Positions 15,773-24,555 are shown, counted from the stretch's first letter. The stretch is DNA of 33,705 bases from TMED8 sp038125725 (GCA_038125725.1 JAYPEK010000043.1:1-33705), one strand, 5' to 3'. A program made the numbers and translations. The notes: generated by a model not told the origin, from the sequence alone.

Positions 15773-17863
15773 TTAGGCGTTCGCCGTCTCGGCGCGCAAG
15801 GCGCGGCGCGCGATAACCTGCTGCGCCAGCACCGGCGCGGCGAATGCCAGCGCCCAAAGATCGCTCTCGGCGCCGGGTGCGACCATGAAGATACCGGCGA
15901 GTGCGATCAAGGCACGGAACGGGCCGGGCATGGGCGCGATGAAGTAGGCGCTAACCGACATGGCCAGCATCAGCACGCCGAAGCCGCAGGTAATGGCGGT
16001 CTCCAGGAAGGCGGCCCAGGTGAAGTATTCGGGCAGCACGATCAGCATCGCCGGCGAATAGACGAACACCATGGGCACGATCAGCTTGCCGATACCCAGC
16101 GTGAATGCCGAGACCCCGGTGCGGAACGGGTTGGCGCCGGCGATGCCGGCGGCGGCATAGGCCGATGCGCAGACCGGCGGCGTGATCTCGGAGATGACAC
16201 CGTAGTAGAGCACGAACAGGTGCGACGCCAGCGGCGGCACGCCCAGGTTGCCGAGCGCCGGCTGCGCCACCGTGGCCAGCATGATATAGAGCGCCGTGGT
16301 CGGCAGGCCGGCGCCCATCAGGATGCAGGTGACGGCGATCAGCACCAGCGAGATGAACAGCGTCACGTTCTGCAGCGAGATTTCCATCAACGGAATCCAG
16401 GAGAACAGCGGCAGCACGTTCTCGGCCATGGTGGCGGCCGAATTGGTGACCATGAAGCCCAAGCGGAAGCCGAGCCCCGTGGCATTGACGACACCGACGA
16501 CGATGCCGATGGCGGCACAGACGGCGCCGACGGCAAGGGCGTATTTCACGCCCATGACGCAGCCCTCGAAGATGTCGCGCAGCGAGATGCGATGCATGGG
16601 ATTGAGGATGCCGACGGTCAGCGCCGTGGTGATGCCCCAGAAAGCCGCCATGTGAGGCGAGTAGCCGCTGAACAGCACATAGATCAGCACCACCAGGGGA
16701 ACCGCCGTCGGCCAGCCGCGCTTGATCACGTGCCAGGCGTTGGGGATTTCCTCTTTCGGCACGCCCTTGAGGCCCAAGCGCTTGGCCTGGAAATGCACGA
16801 TGGAGATGACACCGATGTAGTGCATCGCGGCCGGCACGATGGCCGCGAGCACCACGGTGGTGTAGGGCACCTCCAGGAACTCGGCCATGACGAAGGCGGC
16901 GGCGCCCATGATCGGCGGCGTGATCTGACCGCCGGCCGAAGCGGCGGCCTCGACACCGCCTGCCAGGTGGCCCGGATAGCCCATGCGCTTCATGTTGGGA
17001 ATGGTGAGCGAACCGGTGGAGACGGTGTTGGCGATGGAAGAGCCCGAAATGGTGCCAAAGAACGCCGACGAGACGACGCTGACCTTGGCCAGCCCACCGG
17101 TGTAGCGCCCGGCGATGACGGTGGCGATATCGACGAAGAACTGGCCGAGCCCCATGCGCTGGGCCAAGACGCCGAACAGCACGAAATGGAACACCACGGT
17201 GGAAACGATCCAGAGCGTCACGCCGTAGATGCCCTCCGCCGGGAAGTACATGTTGTTGATGTACTGGGCCCAGGTGATGCCCGGATGCTTGAGGATTTGC
17301 AGCGGCATGTACTTGCCGAAAATGGCGAAGATGGTGAAGCAGAGAATAATGATCGGCACGATGATGCCGAGCGTGCGGCGCACGGCTTCCAGCAAAACCA
17401 GGATCAGGATGGTGCCGAAAACCACGTCGATGGGGTATGGGTTGCCCTGGCGGATGACCTGCTCGGGCAATTGGAAGCGCCCGCCCAGGAACTCGAAATC
17501 GATCTCGTACCAGGTGACGCCGATATAGAGCGACGACGCGATGCCGAGCGCGATCAGGATCCAGTCCCAGATCGGCACGTTGGCGAAGCGGTACCAGGTG
17601 TTGGGATGCATCTCCCAGGCATGGTCGCCCTTGATCATCGGATAGCCGATGAACACCAGCAGAATGACGCCGGACATGTGGATGCCCATGTGCCAGTAGT
17701 CGACCGGCACGCCGATGCCGGCGGTGATGTAGTGATAGGCGGCGAACAGGATCGAGAAGGCGAAACTGAATTTCACCGGCCACGGCCCGATGGCGCGGGT
17801 ATGAAGACCGGAATCGTATTTCTGTTCCAGCTCTTCGGCTTTTTTGACGTCGAATTCAGCCAT
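15773..17863 (-). CDS. TRAP transporter permease, fused 4TM/12TM (DctQ-DctM type)
   Basis: A 696-residue polytopic inner-membrane protein in which the small and large TRAP membrane subunits are one chain. An amphipathic charged N-terminus is followed by an N-terminal bundle of helices (for example SFAFSILFAAYHYI and MSGVILLVFIGYPMI). The large domain contains the typical SGSSIANTVSTGSLTIPNMKRMGY and GGQITPPIMGAAAFVMAE loops and a second ITPPVCASAYAAAGIAGANP re-entrant loop near residue 570. These paired loops are the hallmark of TRAP large subunits using Na+- or H+-coupled uptake. AGAGG precedes the ATG. It partners with the TAXI binding protein upstream and feeds the dehydrogenases downstream. 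Confidence 0.92.
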   Translation of the reverse strand: MAEFDVKKAEELEQKYDSGLHTRAIGPWPVKFSFAFSILFAAYHYITAGIGVPVDYWHMGIHMSGVILLVFIGYPMIKGDHAWEMHPNTWYRFANVPIWDWILIALGIASSLYIGVTWYEIDFEFLGGRFQLPEQVIRQGNPYPIDVVFGTILILVLLEAVRRTLGIIVPIIILCFTIFAIFGKYMPLQILKHPGITWAQYINNMYFPAEGIYGVTLWIVSTVVFHFVLFGVLAQRMGLGQFFVDIATVIAGRYTGGLAKVSVVSSAFFGTISGSSIANTVSTGSLTIPNMKRMGYPGHLAGGVEAAASAGGQITPPIMGAAAFVMAEFLEVPYTTVVLAAIVPAAMHYIGVISIVHFQAKRLGLKGVPKEEIPNAWHVIKRGWPTAVPLVVLIYVLFSGYSPHMAAFWGITTALTVGILNPMHRISLRDIFEGCVMGVKYALAVGAVCAAIGIVVGVVNATGLGFRLGFMVTNSAATMAENVLPLFSWIPLMEISLQNVTLFISLVLIAVTCILMGAGLPTTALYIMLATVAQPALGNLGVPPLASHLFVLYYGVISEITPPVCASAYAAAGIAGANPFRTGVSAFTLGIGKLIVPMVFVYSPAMLIVLPEYFTWAAFLETAITCGFGVLMLAMSVSAYFIAPMPGPFRALIALAGIFMVAPGAESDLWALAFAAPVLAQQVIARRALRAETANA

Positions 17864-17931
17864 GGCCGCCTCTCTCGTTGTGGAGCGTTAAACGAAAACC
17901 AAAAATGGAAAAACGAATAGGCGTAAACGAC

Positions 17932-17958
17932 CGGGGGCGGACTTGGCGTCCGCCCCCG
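17932..17958 (-). other. strong hairpin between binding-protein and permease genes
   Basis: CGGGGGCGGA, seven bases, then TCCGCCCCCG form a perfect 10-bp GC-rich stem. It lies 18 bases past the TAXI gene stop and about 70 bases before the permease start, in the minus-strand transcript. There is no immediate U-run, so it is more likely a partial terminator or an RNA stabiliser. Such an element would let the periplasmic binding protein be made in excess of the permease. Confidence 0.6.
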
Positions 17959-17976
17959 ACCGAAACAGCAACATGA

Positions 17977-18972
17977 TTATTTGATCATGCCGACTTCTTT
18001 GTAGAACTTCTCCGCACCGGGATGCAGCGGGATCAGCACACCAGCCAGCGCCGATTCCAGGGTGATCTGCTTGCCCTTGGCATGGCCCTTGTCGAGGAGC
18101 TTGCGGGTGTTCTTGTTCCACAGCGCCTTGGTGATGTTGTAGACGAGGTCGGTCGGCTGATCGACGCTGGTCACCAACTGGCCGCTGACGGCGACGGTCG
18201 GCACATCATAGGCGATGTTCTCGTATGCACCGGCCGGGATCTTCGACGGAATGTAGTAGGGGATGATGCCGTTGATGGCCTTGATCTCGTCGGCGGAGAA
18301 CTTGTAGAGCTCGAAGCCCTTGGTCGAGCCGAGCTGGATCAGCGCCGCGAAGGGCCAGCCGCCGGCATAGAAGAAGGCATCGACCTGACCGTCGGCCAGG
18401 CGCTGCACGCTCTGGCCCAGGTTCAGTTCCTGCTCGTCCGCCTTGATGCCGTAGTGCTTGAGGATCATCTTCACCGAAACCTGGGTGCCGGAACCGGCAG
18501 CGGCGACGCCGACTTTCTTGCCGTTCAGGTCCTTGAGGCTTTTCAGCGACGCGCCCTTGGGCAGCACCAGGTGCATGTCTTCCGGATACAGGTTGGCAAT
18601 CATCCGGACCTTGTCCTTCTTGTTGCCGACGAACTTGCCTTCGCCCAGGTAACCCTGAGTGACGCTCTGGGCGCCGGCGAGACCGGCGTCGAGCTGGCCC
18701 GCCTGAATGGCGTTCATGTTGGCGACCGAGGCGTTGGTCGAAACCGCGATGGCAACGAGGCCGGGCACGCCGCAGCTGCCGCCCTTGTCGCACGGACGCG
18801 AGCCCGGCGGGTTGGAGATGGCGTTGGCGATCAGGCCGCCGATCGGGAAGTAGGTGCCGCCGGCACCGCCGGTGCCGATGCGCCAGAACTTCATTTCTTG
18901 GGCTTCGGCGACACTGGAGAAGCCGACAAGGCCGGCAACCAGCGCCATAATCAGTTTGTGATGGAACTTCAT
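17977..18972 (-). CDS. TAXI-family TRAP transporter substrate-binding protein
   Basis: A 331-residue periplasmic protein. ATG 18972 is chosen because AGGAGG lies 7 bases upstream and the protein then starts with a clean signal peptide (KFHHKLIMALVAGLVGFSSVAEA, likely cut before QEMKF). An in-frame ATG 30 bases further upstream has no such site. The mature part begins with FWRIGTGGAGGTYFPIGG, the TAXI signature, then a CDKGGSC pair that could form a disulfide in the periplasm, NASVANMNAIQAGQLDAGLAGAQ and KVGVAAAGSGTQVSVKMIL. The length is normal. It is the first gene of the eight-gene operon. TAXI proteins bind glutamate or other small acids; the ligand here is unknown. Confidence 0.93.
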   Translation of the reverse strand: MKFHHKLIMALVAGLVGFSSVAEAQEMKFWRIGTGGAGGTYFPIGGLIANAISNPPGSRPCDKGGSCGVPGLVAIAVSTNASVANMNAIQAGQLDAGLAGAQSVTQGYLGEGKFVGNKKDKVRMIANLYPEDMHLVLPKGASLKSLKDLNGKKVGVAAAGSGTQVSVKMILKHYGIKADEQELNLGQSVQRLADGQVDAFFYAGGWPFAALIQLGSTKGFELYKFSADEIKAINGIIPYYIPSKIPAGAYENIAYDVPTVAVSGQLVTSVDQPTDLVYNITKALWNKNTRKLLDKGHAKGKQITLESALAGVLIPLHPGAEKFYKEVGMIK

Positions 18973-19024
18973 GCTATTCCTCCTCTGAGTGGATGCGCAC
19001 ATTCATTCTGGTTCGGTGCCCGGG

Positions 19025-19043
19025 CGGTTCGAAACCTGAACCG
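19025..19043. other. dyad in the leader of the TAXI operon
   Basis: CGGTTC, seven bases, then GAACCG form a 6-bp inverted repeat about 53 bases upstream of the TAXI start. It may be an operator or a leader hairpin. Confidence 0.25.
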
Positions 19044-19174
19044 TCCGAGCCAGGGCGCGGGGAGTTTCTGCGAACGAAGTGTCACGTCTGCGTCGGCCTT
19101 GCGGCCAACGTCGAATGCCGAAGCACCGACCCCCTTCCCTTTTCCCTTTGACCCGGCATCTTCCAACAGCCGCC

Positions 19175-19209
19175 ATATTGATTCAAATTATTAATTTTTC
19201 TATATTGAT
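19175..19209. promoter_or_regulatory. candidate LysR binding and divergent promoter region
   Basis: This is an AT-rich island in an otherwise GC-rich window, between the divergent TAXI operon and the LysR gene. It contains a perfect 13-base dyad AAATTATTAATTT (19185-19197) and a direct repeat ATATTGAT (19175-19182 and 19202-19209). A T-N11-A pattern fits at 19182-19194. LysR proteins commonly bind such sites between themselves and a divergent target. The exact box and the -35/-10 elements cannot be fixed by eye. Confidence 0.45.
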
Positions 19210-19234
19210 AAGAGTTTTTTATAGGCTGGCAATT

Positions 19235-19247
19235 GGGAGATTCTCCC
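19235..19247 (+). promoter_or_regulatory. ribosome binding site embedded in a palindrome before a TTG start
   Basis: GGGAGATTCTCCC is a perfect 13-base dyad whose left arm is the ribosome binding site (GGGAG) for the LysR gene. The right arm abuts the TTG start codon at 19248. A GGGA/TCCC stem would cover the site and keep expression low. An operator role is also possible. Confidence 0.4.
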
Positions 19248-20165
19248 TTGAATTTCAGGCACTTGGAAGTCTTCCGCGAGGTCATGCTGACCAACTCGGT
19301 GTCGAAGGCGGCGCGCAACCTGGGGCGTACGCAGCCCGCCATCAGTGCCTCGCTGGCAAGTCTCGAGGACGACATCGGCTACGAATTGTTCGAACGCCGC
19401 GGTGGCCGGCTGCACCCGGTGCCGGAGGCACACTTCCTTTTGGTCGAGGCGCAGCAGATCTTGGACCGCATGACCACGTTGGAGCGCTCCATGCGCGACG
19501 CGCCGGGCATCGAGGCCGGCACCATCCGCATCGCGTCGATGCCGGTGCTGGCGGAGTTCTTCGTGCCACGCCTGATCGCGCGCTTCGCGCGCCGCCACGA
19601 CGCCGCCAGTTTCTCGATGGTCAGCCAGAGCTCGGAGATGATCTACGAGCGCATTGCCTCACAGCAATATGACGTCGGCCTGGCCGAACGGCGCGAGACA
19701 TCGGAACTGATCAACGCCATCCCCATCGGTGCCGATTGCGTCTGCGCGCTGCCCATCGACGATCCGCTGGCGGCAAAAGGCGTCGTCACGCCAGCCGATC
19801 TCGATGGCCGGCCGGCGGCGACGTTCCTCACCGAACATTTCATCGCCCGCCAGTTGCGCGAAACCTTCGCCCAGCAGGGTTACCGCTTCAACGCCCGCTT
19901 CGAGATGCAGAACGGCGCCTCGCAGCACATCCTGGTGGCGGAGAAACTGGCCTATGCGGTGTTCAGCCCGTTGAGCGCCTGGATCTATCGGATGACCGAG
20001 CCCGATACCAACGCCATCCGCTTCGTCAAGCTGGACCCGCCGGTGGTCTACCGGTTCGCGGTGCTGACCCCGGCGCACCGCTCGCTGTCACGGCTGGCGC
20101 AATCGTTCACACAGGAACTGCACAGCGAATTGCTCGCGGTGCTGGACGAAGTCGCCGCGCGCTAG
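19248..20165 (+). CDS. LysR-family transcriptional regulator
   Basis: A 305-residue LysR protein. TTG 19248 is preferred because the protein then begins MNFRHLEVFREVMLTNSVSKAARNLGRTQPAISASLASLEDDIGYELFERRGGRLHPV, the standard winged-helix start, and GGGAG lies eight bases upstream. Another TTG at 19233 would add five residues and overlap the ribosome binding site. The effector domain runs from about residue 90 (GTIRIASMPVLAEFFVPRLIARF) to the end. It is transcribed away from the TAXI/dehydrogenase operon across a 275-base gap, so I infer it senses the imported compound or a product and controls that operon. It converges with the PrpD-family gene with 18 bases between stops. Confidence 0.92.
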   Translation: MNFRHLEVFREVMLTNSVSKAARNLGRTQPAISASLASLEDDIGYELFERRGGRLHPVPEAHFLLVEAQQILDRMTTLERSMRDAPGIEAGTIRIASMPVLAEFFVPRLIARFARRHDAASFSMVSQSSEMIYERIASQQYDVGLAERRETSELINAIPIGADCVCALPIDDPLAAKGVVTPADLDGRPAATFLTEHFIARQLRETFAQQGYRFNARFEMQNGASQHILVAEKLAYAVFSPLSAWIYRMTEPDTNAIRFVKLDPPVVYRFAVLTPAHRSLSRLAQSFTQELHSELLAVLDEVAAR

Positions 20166-20183
20166 GCGCGCATTGTCCGCGTG

Positions 20184-21581
20184 CTACGCACGACGTTCGA
20201 AACGCTCGCCACGATCGGCGCCGGCCTCGAACCGCAACAGCCGCGTGCAGTTGCGCACCGATTCCAGGCCCCGCATCCCCTCCAGCGCGGCACGCAGCGC
20301 ATCGACGTCGGCGCCGGGCAGGAAGCCCCGGCAGCAGTCCTCGAACTTGGTGCGGCGCTCGGCCTGGTCCAGCGGGTTCTTGGGCTCGCCCTTCATGTAA
20401 TCCTGACGGGTCTCAAACGCGCGGCCGTCTTTCAAGGTGATGGTGACGATGCTGGGGATGGGATCGACCTCCGATTCCCCCTCGATATCATGCGCGCGCA
20501 TGGTGACGATGGGAAACAGCGCCCGGATTTCCGGCCGCCCAACGGCCGCCGGCGTGAAATCCGACAGGCTGACGGCCCCGGCCTTGAGCGCCACGGCGAC
20601 GCAGTACTGCATGGAAAAGCGCGCCTGAAACTCGTTCTCGGGCTCCAGGTAGCGAAGGTTCTGGACATGGCCCTGGCGCACCTGCACATCGACGCTCTCG
20701 ACGTCGTCGGCGCCGAAGCCATGTTCATCGCGCAGCCTGAGCACGCAATCCAGCGCCCGATGGGTCGCCGCGCAACAGGGAAAGCGCTTCACCGTCAGGC
20801 CCTGGCGCTCGATCGCCAAGGGATCGCCGAGTTGCGCGAAGGCCTTGTCCCAGCCGGGCGGGTTGGGGCCGCCATAGAGCTCGGTCAGGCCCATCGGCCC
20901 CTCGAAGGCGGCTGGGTGGCCCTCGACGCCGGCGGCCGCGAGCTTCGCCGCCTCGACGGCGTTCTTCGCCGCCAGGCCCGCATGCAGCGGCTTGGCCATG
21001 GAGCCGAACTGCACCTTGGTGCCGGCGGCGGACGAAAAAGCCAGGTTCATGGCGTGGGCGAAGCGCCCCGGGTCCAAGCCCAAAAGCCGCGCGCAGGCCG
21101 CCGCCGTGCCAATGACGCCCAAGGTCGCGGTGGCGTGCCAGCCCTGTTCATAGTGCGAGCGGTTGAGCGCCAAGCCCAGCGCGCCGTGCACTTCCAGGCC
21201 GACGATATAGGCATCCAGGATCGCCGCGCCGGAGGCATCGATTTCGTCGCCGAGCGCGAACAGCGCCGGCACCAGCGAGGACGAGGCATGGGTGACGGCT
21301 TCCATGAAGGTGTCGTCGAAATCCAGCGCATGGGTCGCCATGCCGTTGGCGAGCGCGGCGTAGGGCGCGCAGGTCTTGGCCAGCTTGCCGGCGACGACGC
21401 TGTCTCCGGTCCCCATGCCCTCGACCCCGGCGCGCACCATCGCCGCCCCCTCGTCGCCGGCCCCGGCAACCATGCAACCGACGGCGTCCATCGCCGCATG
21501 CGCGGCGGCGGCGTAGGCCTCCGGCGTGTGGTCGGTGGAAACATTGGCGGCCCACTGGGCCAAGCGTTCGGAGACGTACAT
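20184..21581 (-). CDS. MmgE/PrpD family protein
   Basis: A 465-residue cytoplasmic protein. ATG 21581 (MYVSERLAQWAANV) has GGGAGG eight bases upstream; in-frame codons further upstream would overlap the acyl-CoA dehydrogenase and are rejected. Family hallmarks are AALANGMATHALDFDDTF (near residue 85), YIVGLEVHGALGLAL, GWHATATLGVIGTAAACARLLGL, and VKRFPCCAATHRALDCVL with a cysteine pair. The family includes 2-methylcitrate dehydratase and cis-aconitate decarboxylase, but many members have no known reaction. It is the last gene of the CoA-pathway operon, 26 bases after the acyl-CoA dehydrogenase. A dehydratase or decarboxylase on a branched di- or tricarboxylate would fit. Confidence 0.88.
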   Translation of the reverse strand: MYVSERLAQWAANVSTDHTPEAYAAAAHAAMDAVGCMVAGAGDEGAAMVRAGVEGMGTGDSVVAGKLAKTCAPYAALANGMATHALDFDDTFMEAVTHASSSLVPALFALGDEIDASGAAILDAYIVGLEVHGALGLALNRSHYEQGWHATATLGVIGTAAACARLLGLDPGRFAHAMNLAFSSAAGTKVQFGSMAKPLHAGLAAKNAVEAAKLAAAGVEGHPAAFEGPMGLTELYGGPNPPGWDKAFAQLGDPLAIERQGLTVKRFPCCAATHRALDCVLRLRDEHGFGADDVESVDVQVRQGHVQNLRYLEPENEFQARFSMQYCVAVALKAGAVSLSDFTPAAVGRPEIRALFPIVTMRAHDIEGESEVDPIPSIVTITLKDGRAFETRQDYMKGEPKNPLDQAERRTKFEDCCRGFLPGADVDALRAALEGMRGLESVRNCTRLLRFEAGADRGERFERRA

Positions 21582-21607
21582 GGGGAAACCCTCCCTATAT
21601 ATAAAGC

Positions 21608-22795
21608 CTAATAAGAGCGCGGCATGCCGAGGATATGCTGGCCGATGAAGCTGAGGATCAGGTTGGTGGAAATCGGCGCCGTCAGCGACAGCCGGCTTTC
21701 GCGCCACTTCCTCTCGATATCGTACTCGCGCGCGAAAGCGAAGCCGCCGTGCGCCGACATGCAGGCCTCCGCGCAGGCCCAGGCGGCCTCACTGGCCAGC
21801 ATGCGCGCCATGTTGGCCTCGCCGCCGCAGGCGACCCCGGCATCGAACATAGCGGTCGCCTTTCGGACCATCAGCTCGGCCGCTTCCAGTTGCGCGTGCG
21901 CGCGGGCGATGGGGAACTGCACCCCCTGGTTCTGGCCGATGGGACGACCGAAGACCACGCGTTCGGAGACATAGTTCACGGACTTCTCGGTGAAATAGCG
22001 CCCGCAACCGATGGATTCGCTCGCCGTCAGGCAACGCTCGGCGTTCATGCCGTCGAGGATATAGCGGAACCCCTTGCCCTCCTCGCCGATCAAGGCGTCA
22101 CCCGGGATCGGTACGTTGTCGAAGAACACTTCCGTGGTGTTGTGGTTGATCATCGCGTCGATGGGCGTGATCGTGCAGCCCTGCTTCTGGGCTTCGCGCA
22201 GATCGATCAGGAAGGTGGAGATACCGTGCGTGCGCTTCTCGACCTTGTCGGCGGGCGTGGTGCGGGCCAGCAAAAGCATCAGGTCCGAATGCGCGGCGCG
22301 GCTGGTCCAGACCTTCTGGCCGTTGATGACGTAACCCGACCCCTGCTTGTCGGCGCGGGTCTTGATCTGGGTGGTGTCGGACCCGGTGGTCGGTTCCGTG
22401 ACGCCGAACGCCTGCAGGCGCAATTCGCCCGACGCGATCTTCGGCAGGTAGTAGTCCTTCTGTTCCTTGGAGCCATGCCGGAGCACCGTCCCCATGGTGT
22501 ACATCTGCGCGTGCCCCGCCGCGGCCGAGCCGCCCATGCGGTTGATGGTTTCCAGGATCACCGCGCCGCCCCGAACCGGCAGCCCGGCACCGCCGTATTC
22601 CTCGGGGATCAGGGCAGCGAGGTAGCCCGCTTCCGTCAGTGCCTCGATGAACTCCGTCGGGTAGCTCCCGGATGGCGGCTGCTTTTCCAGTTTGCGCCAG
22701 TATTCGCCCGGGAAGTCCTCGCAGAGCTTCGCCACCTGTTCGCGAATCTCGGGGTAGTCCTCTTCCAGGGACATGGTCAGCATTTGGTCGTCCAT
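21608..22795 (-). CDS. acyl-CoA dehydrogenase
   Basis: A 395-residue flavoprotein of the acyl-CoA dehydrogenase family. RLQAFGVTEPTTGSDTTQIKTRADK and VWTSRAAHSDLMLLLART are the FAD-binding signature region, and VFGRPIGQNQGVQFPIARAHAQLEAAELM lies in the C-terminal helical domain. The usual C-terminal YEGT catalytic-glutamate motif is absent (SLTAPIS instead). Glu253 in DGMNAERCL sits where isovaleryl-CoA dehydrogenase has its base, so the enzyme is probably active on a branched substrate. It is 12 bases after the HMG-CoA-lyase-type gene. It forms the double bond in the operon's pathway and passes electrons to an electron-transfer flavoprotein encoded elsewhere. Confidence 0.9.
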   Translation of the reverse strand: MDDQMLTMSLEEDYPEIREQVAKLCEDFPGEYWRKLEKQPPSGSYPTEFIEALTEAGYLAALIPEEYGGAGLPVRGGAVILETINRMGGSAAAGHAQMYTMGTVLRHGSKEQKDYYLPKIASGELRLQAFGVTEPTTGSDTTQIKTRADKQGSGYVINGQKVWTSRAAHSDLMLLLARTTPADKVEKRTHGISTFLIDLREAQKQGCTITPIDAMINHNTTEVFFDNVPIPGDALIGEEGKGFRYILDGMNAERCLTASESIGCGRYFTEKSVNYVSERVVFGRPIGQNQGVQFPIARAHAQLEAAELMVRKATAMFDAGVACGGEANMARMLASEAAWACAEACMSAHGGFAFAREYDIERKWRESRLSLTAPISTNLILSFIGQHILGMPRSY

Positions 22796-22807
22796 CTTCG
22801 GTGTCCT

Positions 22808-23749
22808 TTAAGCGGCGGAAGCGTACTTGAAGCCGAGCGGCAGACCGGCCTTGGCAAAGGTGCCGTGCACGGGCTCGCCCTTGAGGCTCTTTTCCATGAT
22901 CTCGCGCGCTTCCAGCAGGCCGTTCAGGTCGACGCCGGTGCGCATCCCCATGGATTCCAGCATGAACACCAAGTCCTCGGTGACGATGTTGCCGCTGGCG
23001 CCCGGCGCGTAGGGGCAGCCGCCGAGCCCGGCCAGCGACGAATCCAGCTCGCGCACGCCGGCTTCCAACGCGGCGAAGGCATTGGCGAGGCCGAGGCCGC
23101 GGGTGTCGTGGAAATGCGCGCCGATGGCAACGTCCTTGCCGACGGTACGGTAAAGCTCGTCGAACAGTTCCTTGACCTGGCCCGGATTGGCGTAGCCCAC
23201 CGTGTCGGCGACACTCAAGCGATCCGCGCCGCGCTCCAGAAGCCCTTCGGCGACGCGCATGACGTCACCCAGCGGCACCGGGCCGGAGATGGTGCAGCCG
23301 AACGCCGTCGCCATGCCGCCGGAAATGCAGACGTCCTTGTATTCCGGATGCGCATTACGGAACTCGACGATGCGGCCGAAATCGTCGAGCGAATCCTGCG
23401 TGGTGCGGCGCACGTTCGACATGTTGTGCGCTTCGGAGACCGACATCACCACGCCGATCTGATGCGCGCCGGCGGCCATGCCGTTTTCGGCACCCCTCAA
23501 GTTCGGCGCCAGGGCGGCGACCGTGAGGCCCGGAATTTCGATCGATTGGCGGACCACCTCGCCCGAATCGGCCATCTGAGGCAGCAGCTTCGGCGGCACG
23601 AAGGAGCCGACCTGGATCTGCTTCACGCCGGCCGCGGCCTCGCGCTTGATCCAGGCCATCTTGGCCTCGGTGGAAAAGATGGTGTCGATGCTTTGCAGGC
23701 CGTCGCGGGGACCGACCTCGTGCACCAGAACGTCATAATCGTCCGTCAT
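22808..23749 (-). CDS. hydroxymethylglutaryl-CoA lyase-type enzyme
   Basis: A 313-residue TIM-barrel lyase. HEVGPRDGLQSI (Arg15/Asp16) is the N-terminal catalytic motif, and ADTVGYANPGQV and GAHFHDTRGLGLANA (His212/His214 for the metal) follow. GLGGCPYAPGASGNIVTED contains the conserved cysteine (Cys245) loop of HMG-CoA lyases. All key residues are present and the length is normal (about 300). The reaction would split HMG-CoA into acetoacetate and acetyl-CoA, or cleave a related 3-hydroxy-3-methyl acyl-CoA. It lies 11 bases after the enoyl-CoA hydratase gene. Confidence 0.9.
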   Translation of the reverse strand: MTDDYDVLVHEVGPRDGLQSIDTIFSTEAKMAWIKREAAAGVKQIQVGSFVPPKLLPQMADSGEVVRQSIEIPGLTVAALAPNLRGAENGMAAGAHQIGVVMSVSEAHNMSNVRRTTQDSLDDFGRIVEFRNAHPEYKDVCISGGMATAFGCTISGPVPLGDVMRVAEGLLERGADRLSVADTVGYANPGQVKELFDELYRTVGKDVAIGAHFHDTRGLGLANAFAALEAGVRELDSSLAGLGGCPYAPGASGNIVTEDLVFMLESMGMRTGVDLNGLLEAREIMEKSLKGEPVHGTFAKAGLPLGFKYASAA

Positions 23750-23760
23750 GATCCGAACTC

Positions 23761-24555
23761 CTACTCGCCGGTAAAGTTGGGTTTGCGTTTTTCGTTGAAG
23801 GCCAGGACGCCCTCGTGCCGGTCCTTGGAGCCGACGAGGCGATTATAGGCCTCCAGTTCGAACTGGTATCCGGTGGCGCGGTCGACCTGGTTGGCGACCG
23901 AAATGGCGCGCTTGACCCGCATGATCGATTGCGGCGCGTTGGCGGCGATCAGGCGCGCGGTTTCTAGCGTCGCCTCCATCAGCTCGTCCGGCTCGCAGAC
24001 CTTGTTGACCAGGCCCCATTCGTAGGCTTCCTGGGCGGTGAACGGCTTCGCCGTCATGATGATCTCCTTGGCCCGGCGCTCGCCGACCGCATGCGGCAGG
24101 TTCTGGGTGCCCATGGTGCCGGGCAGAATGCCGAGCTTCACCTCCGTCAGCGCGAAGCGCGCGTTGGTCGAGGCATAGACGAAATCGACGTTCAGCGCCG
24201 TTTCGCAGCCGCCGCCGTAGGCGACGCCGTTGACGGCCGCGATCACCGGCACCGGGCAGTTGCACACCGCCATGGCGGACTGCTCGAAGATGGCATGCTG
24301 ACGGCGCCATTGGGCGTCGGTCATGCCCTTGCGTTCCTTCAAGTCCCCGCCGGCGGAAAAGGCCTTGTCGCCGCGTCCGGTCAGGATCACCACGCGCACC
24401 CCTTCGGTGTCCTGATACAAGGTCTCGAAGATTTCCTTGCACTCCAGCCCCATCAGCGTGTTCTTGGCGTTCATCACCTCGGGCCGGTCCATGGTGACGA
24501 TCAGGATGTGATCGTCGACTAGCTCCAGGTGATAAGTTTCGTAGTCCATGCGCAT
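23761..24555 (-). CDS. enoyl-CoA hydratase/isomerase family protein
   Basis: A 264-residue crotonase-fold enzyme. ATG 24555 shares one base with the CaiB stop (TGATG), the usual coupling, and AGGAA lies about ten bases upstream. The longer open frame inside CaiB is rejected. AFSAGGDLKE (66-74) and AAVNGVAYGGGCETAL form the oxyanion hole. Both acid-base glutamates are present: Glu118 in GGGCE and Glu138 in LTEVKLGILPGTMGTQ. This favours a true hydratase over an isomerase. In this operon it would hydrate the product of the acyl-CoA dehydrogenase to a 3-hydroxyacyl-CoA for the lyase. Confidence 0.9.
   Translation of the reverse strand: MRMDYETYHLELVDDHILIVTMDRPEVMNAKNTLMGLECKEIFETLYQDTEGVRVVILTGRGDKAFSAGGDLKERKGMTDAQWRRQHAIFEQSAMAVCNCPVPVIAAVNGVAYGGGCETALNVDFVYASTNARFALTEVKLGILPGTMGTQNLPHAVGERRAKEIIMTAKPFTAQEAYEWGLVNKVCEPDELMEATLETARLIAANAPQSIMRVKRAISVANQVDRATGYQFELEAYNRLVGSKDRHEGVLAFNEKRKPNFTGE

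Noticed and set aside
14552..17920. Very long plus-strand open frame (over 1100 codons) opposite the permease and DadA-like genes
   Set aside because: It is rich in His, Asp, Gly and Arg with no domain pattern, has no ribosome site, and lies antisense to well-recognised genes. It is the usual high-GC shadow frame, as are similar frames at 870-2441, 21635-23848, 25856-27292 and 27340-28641.
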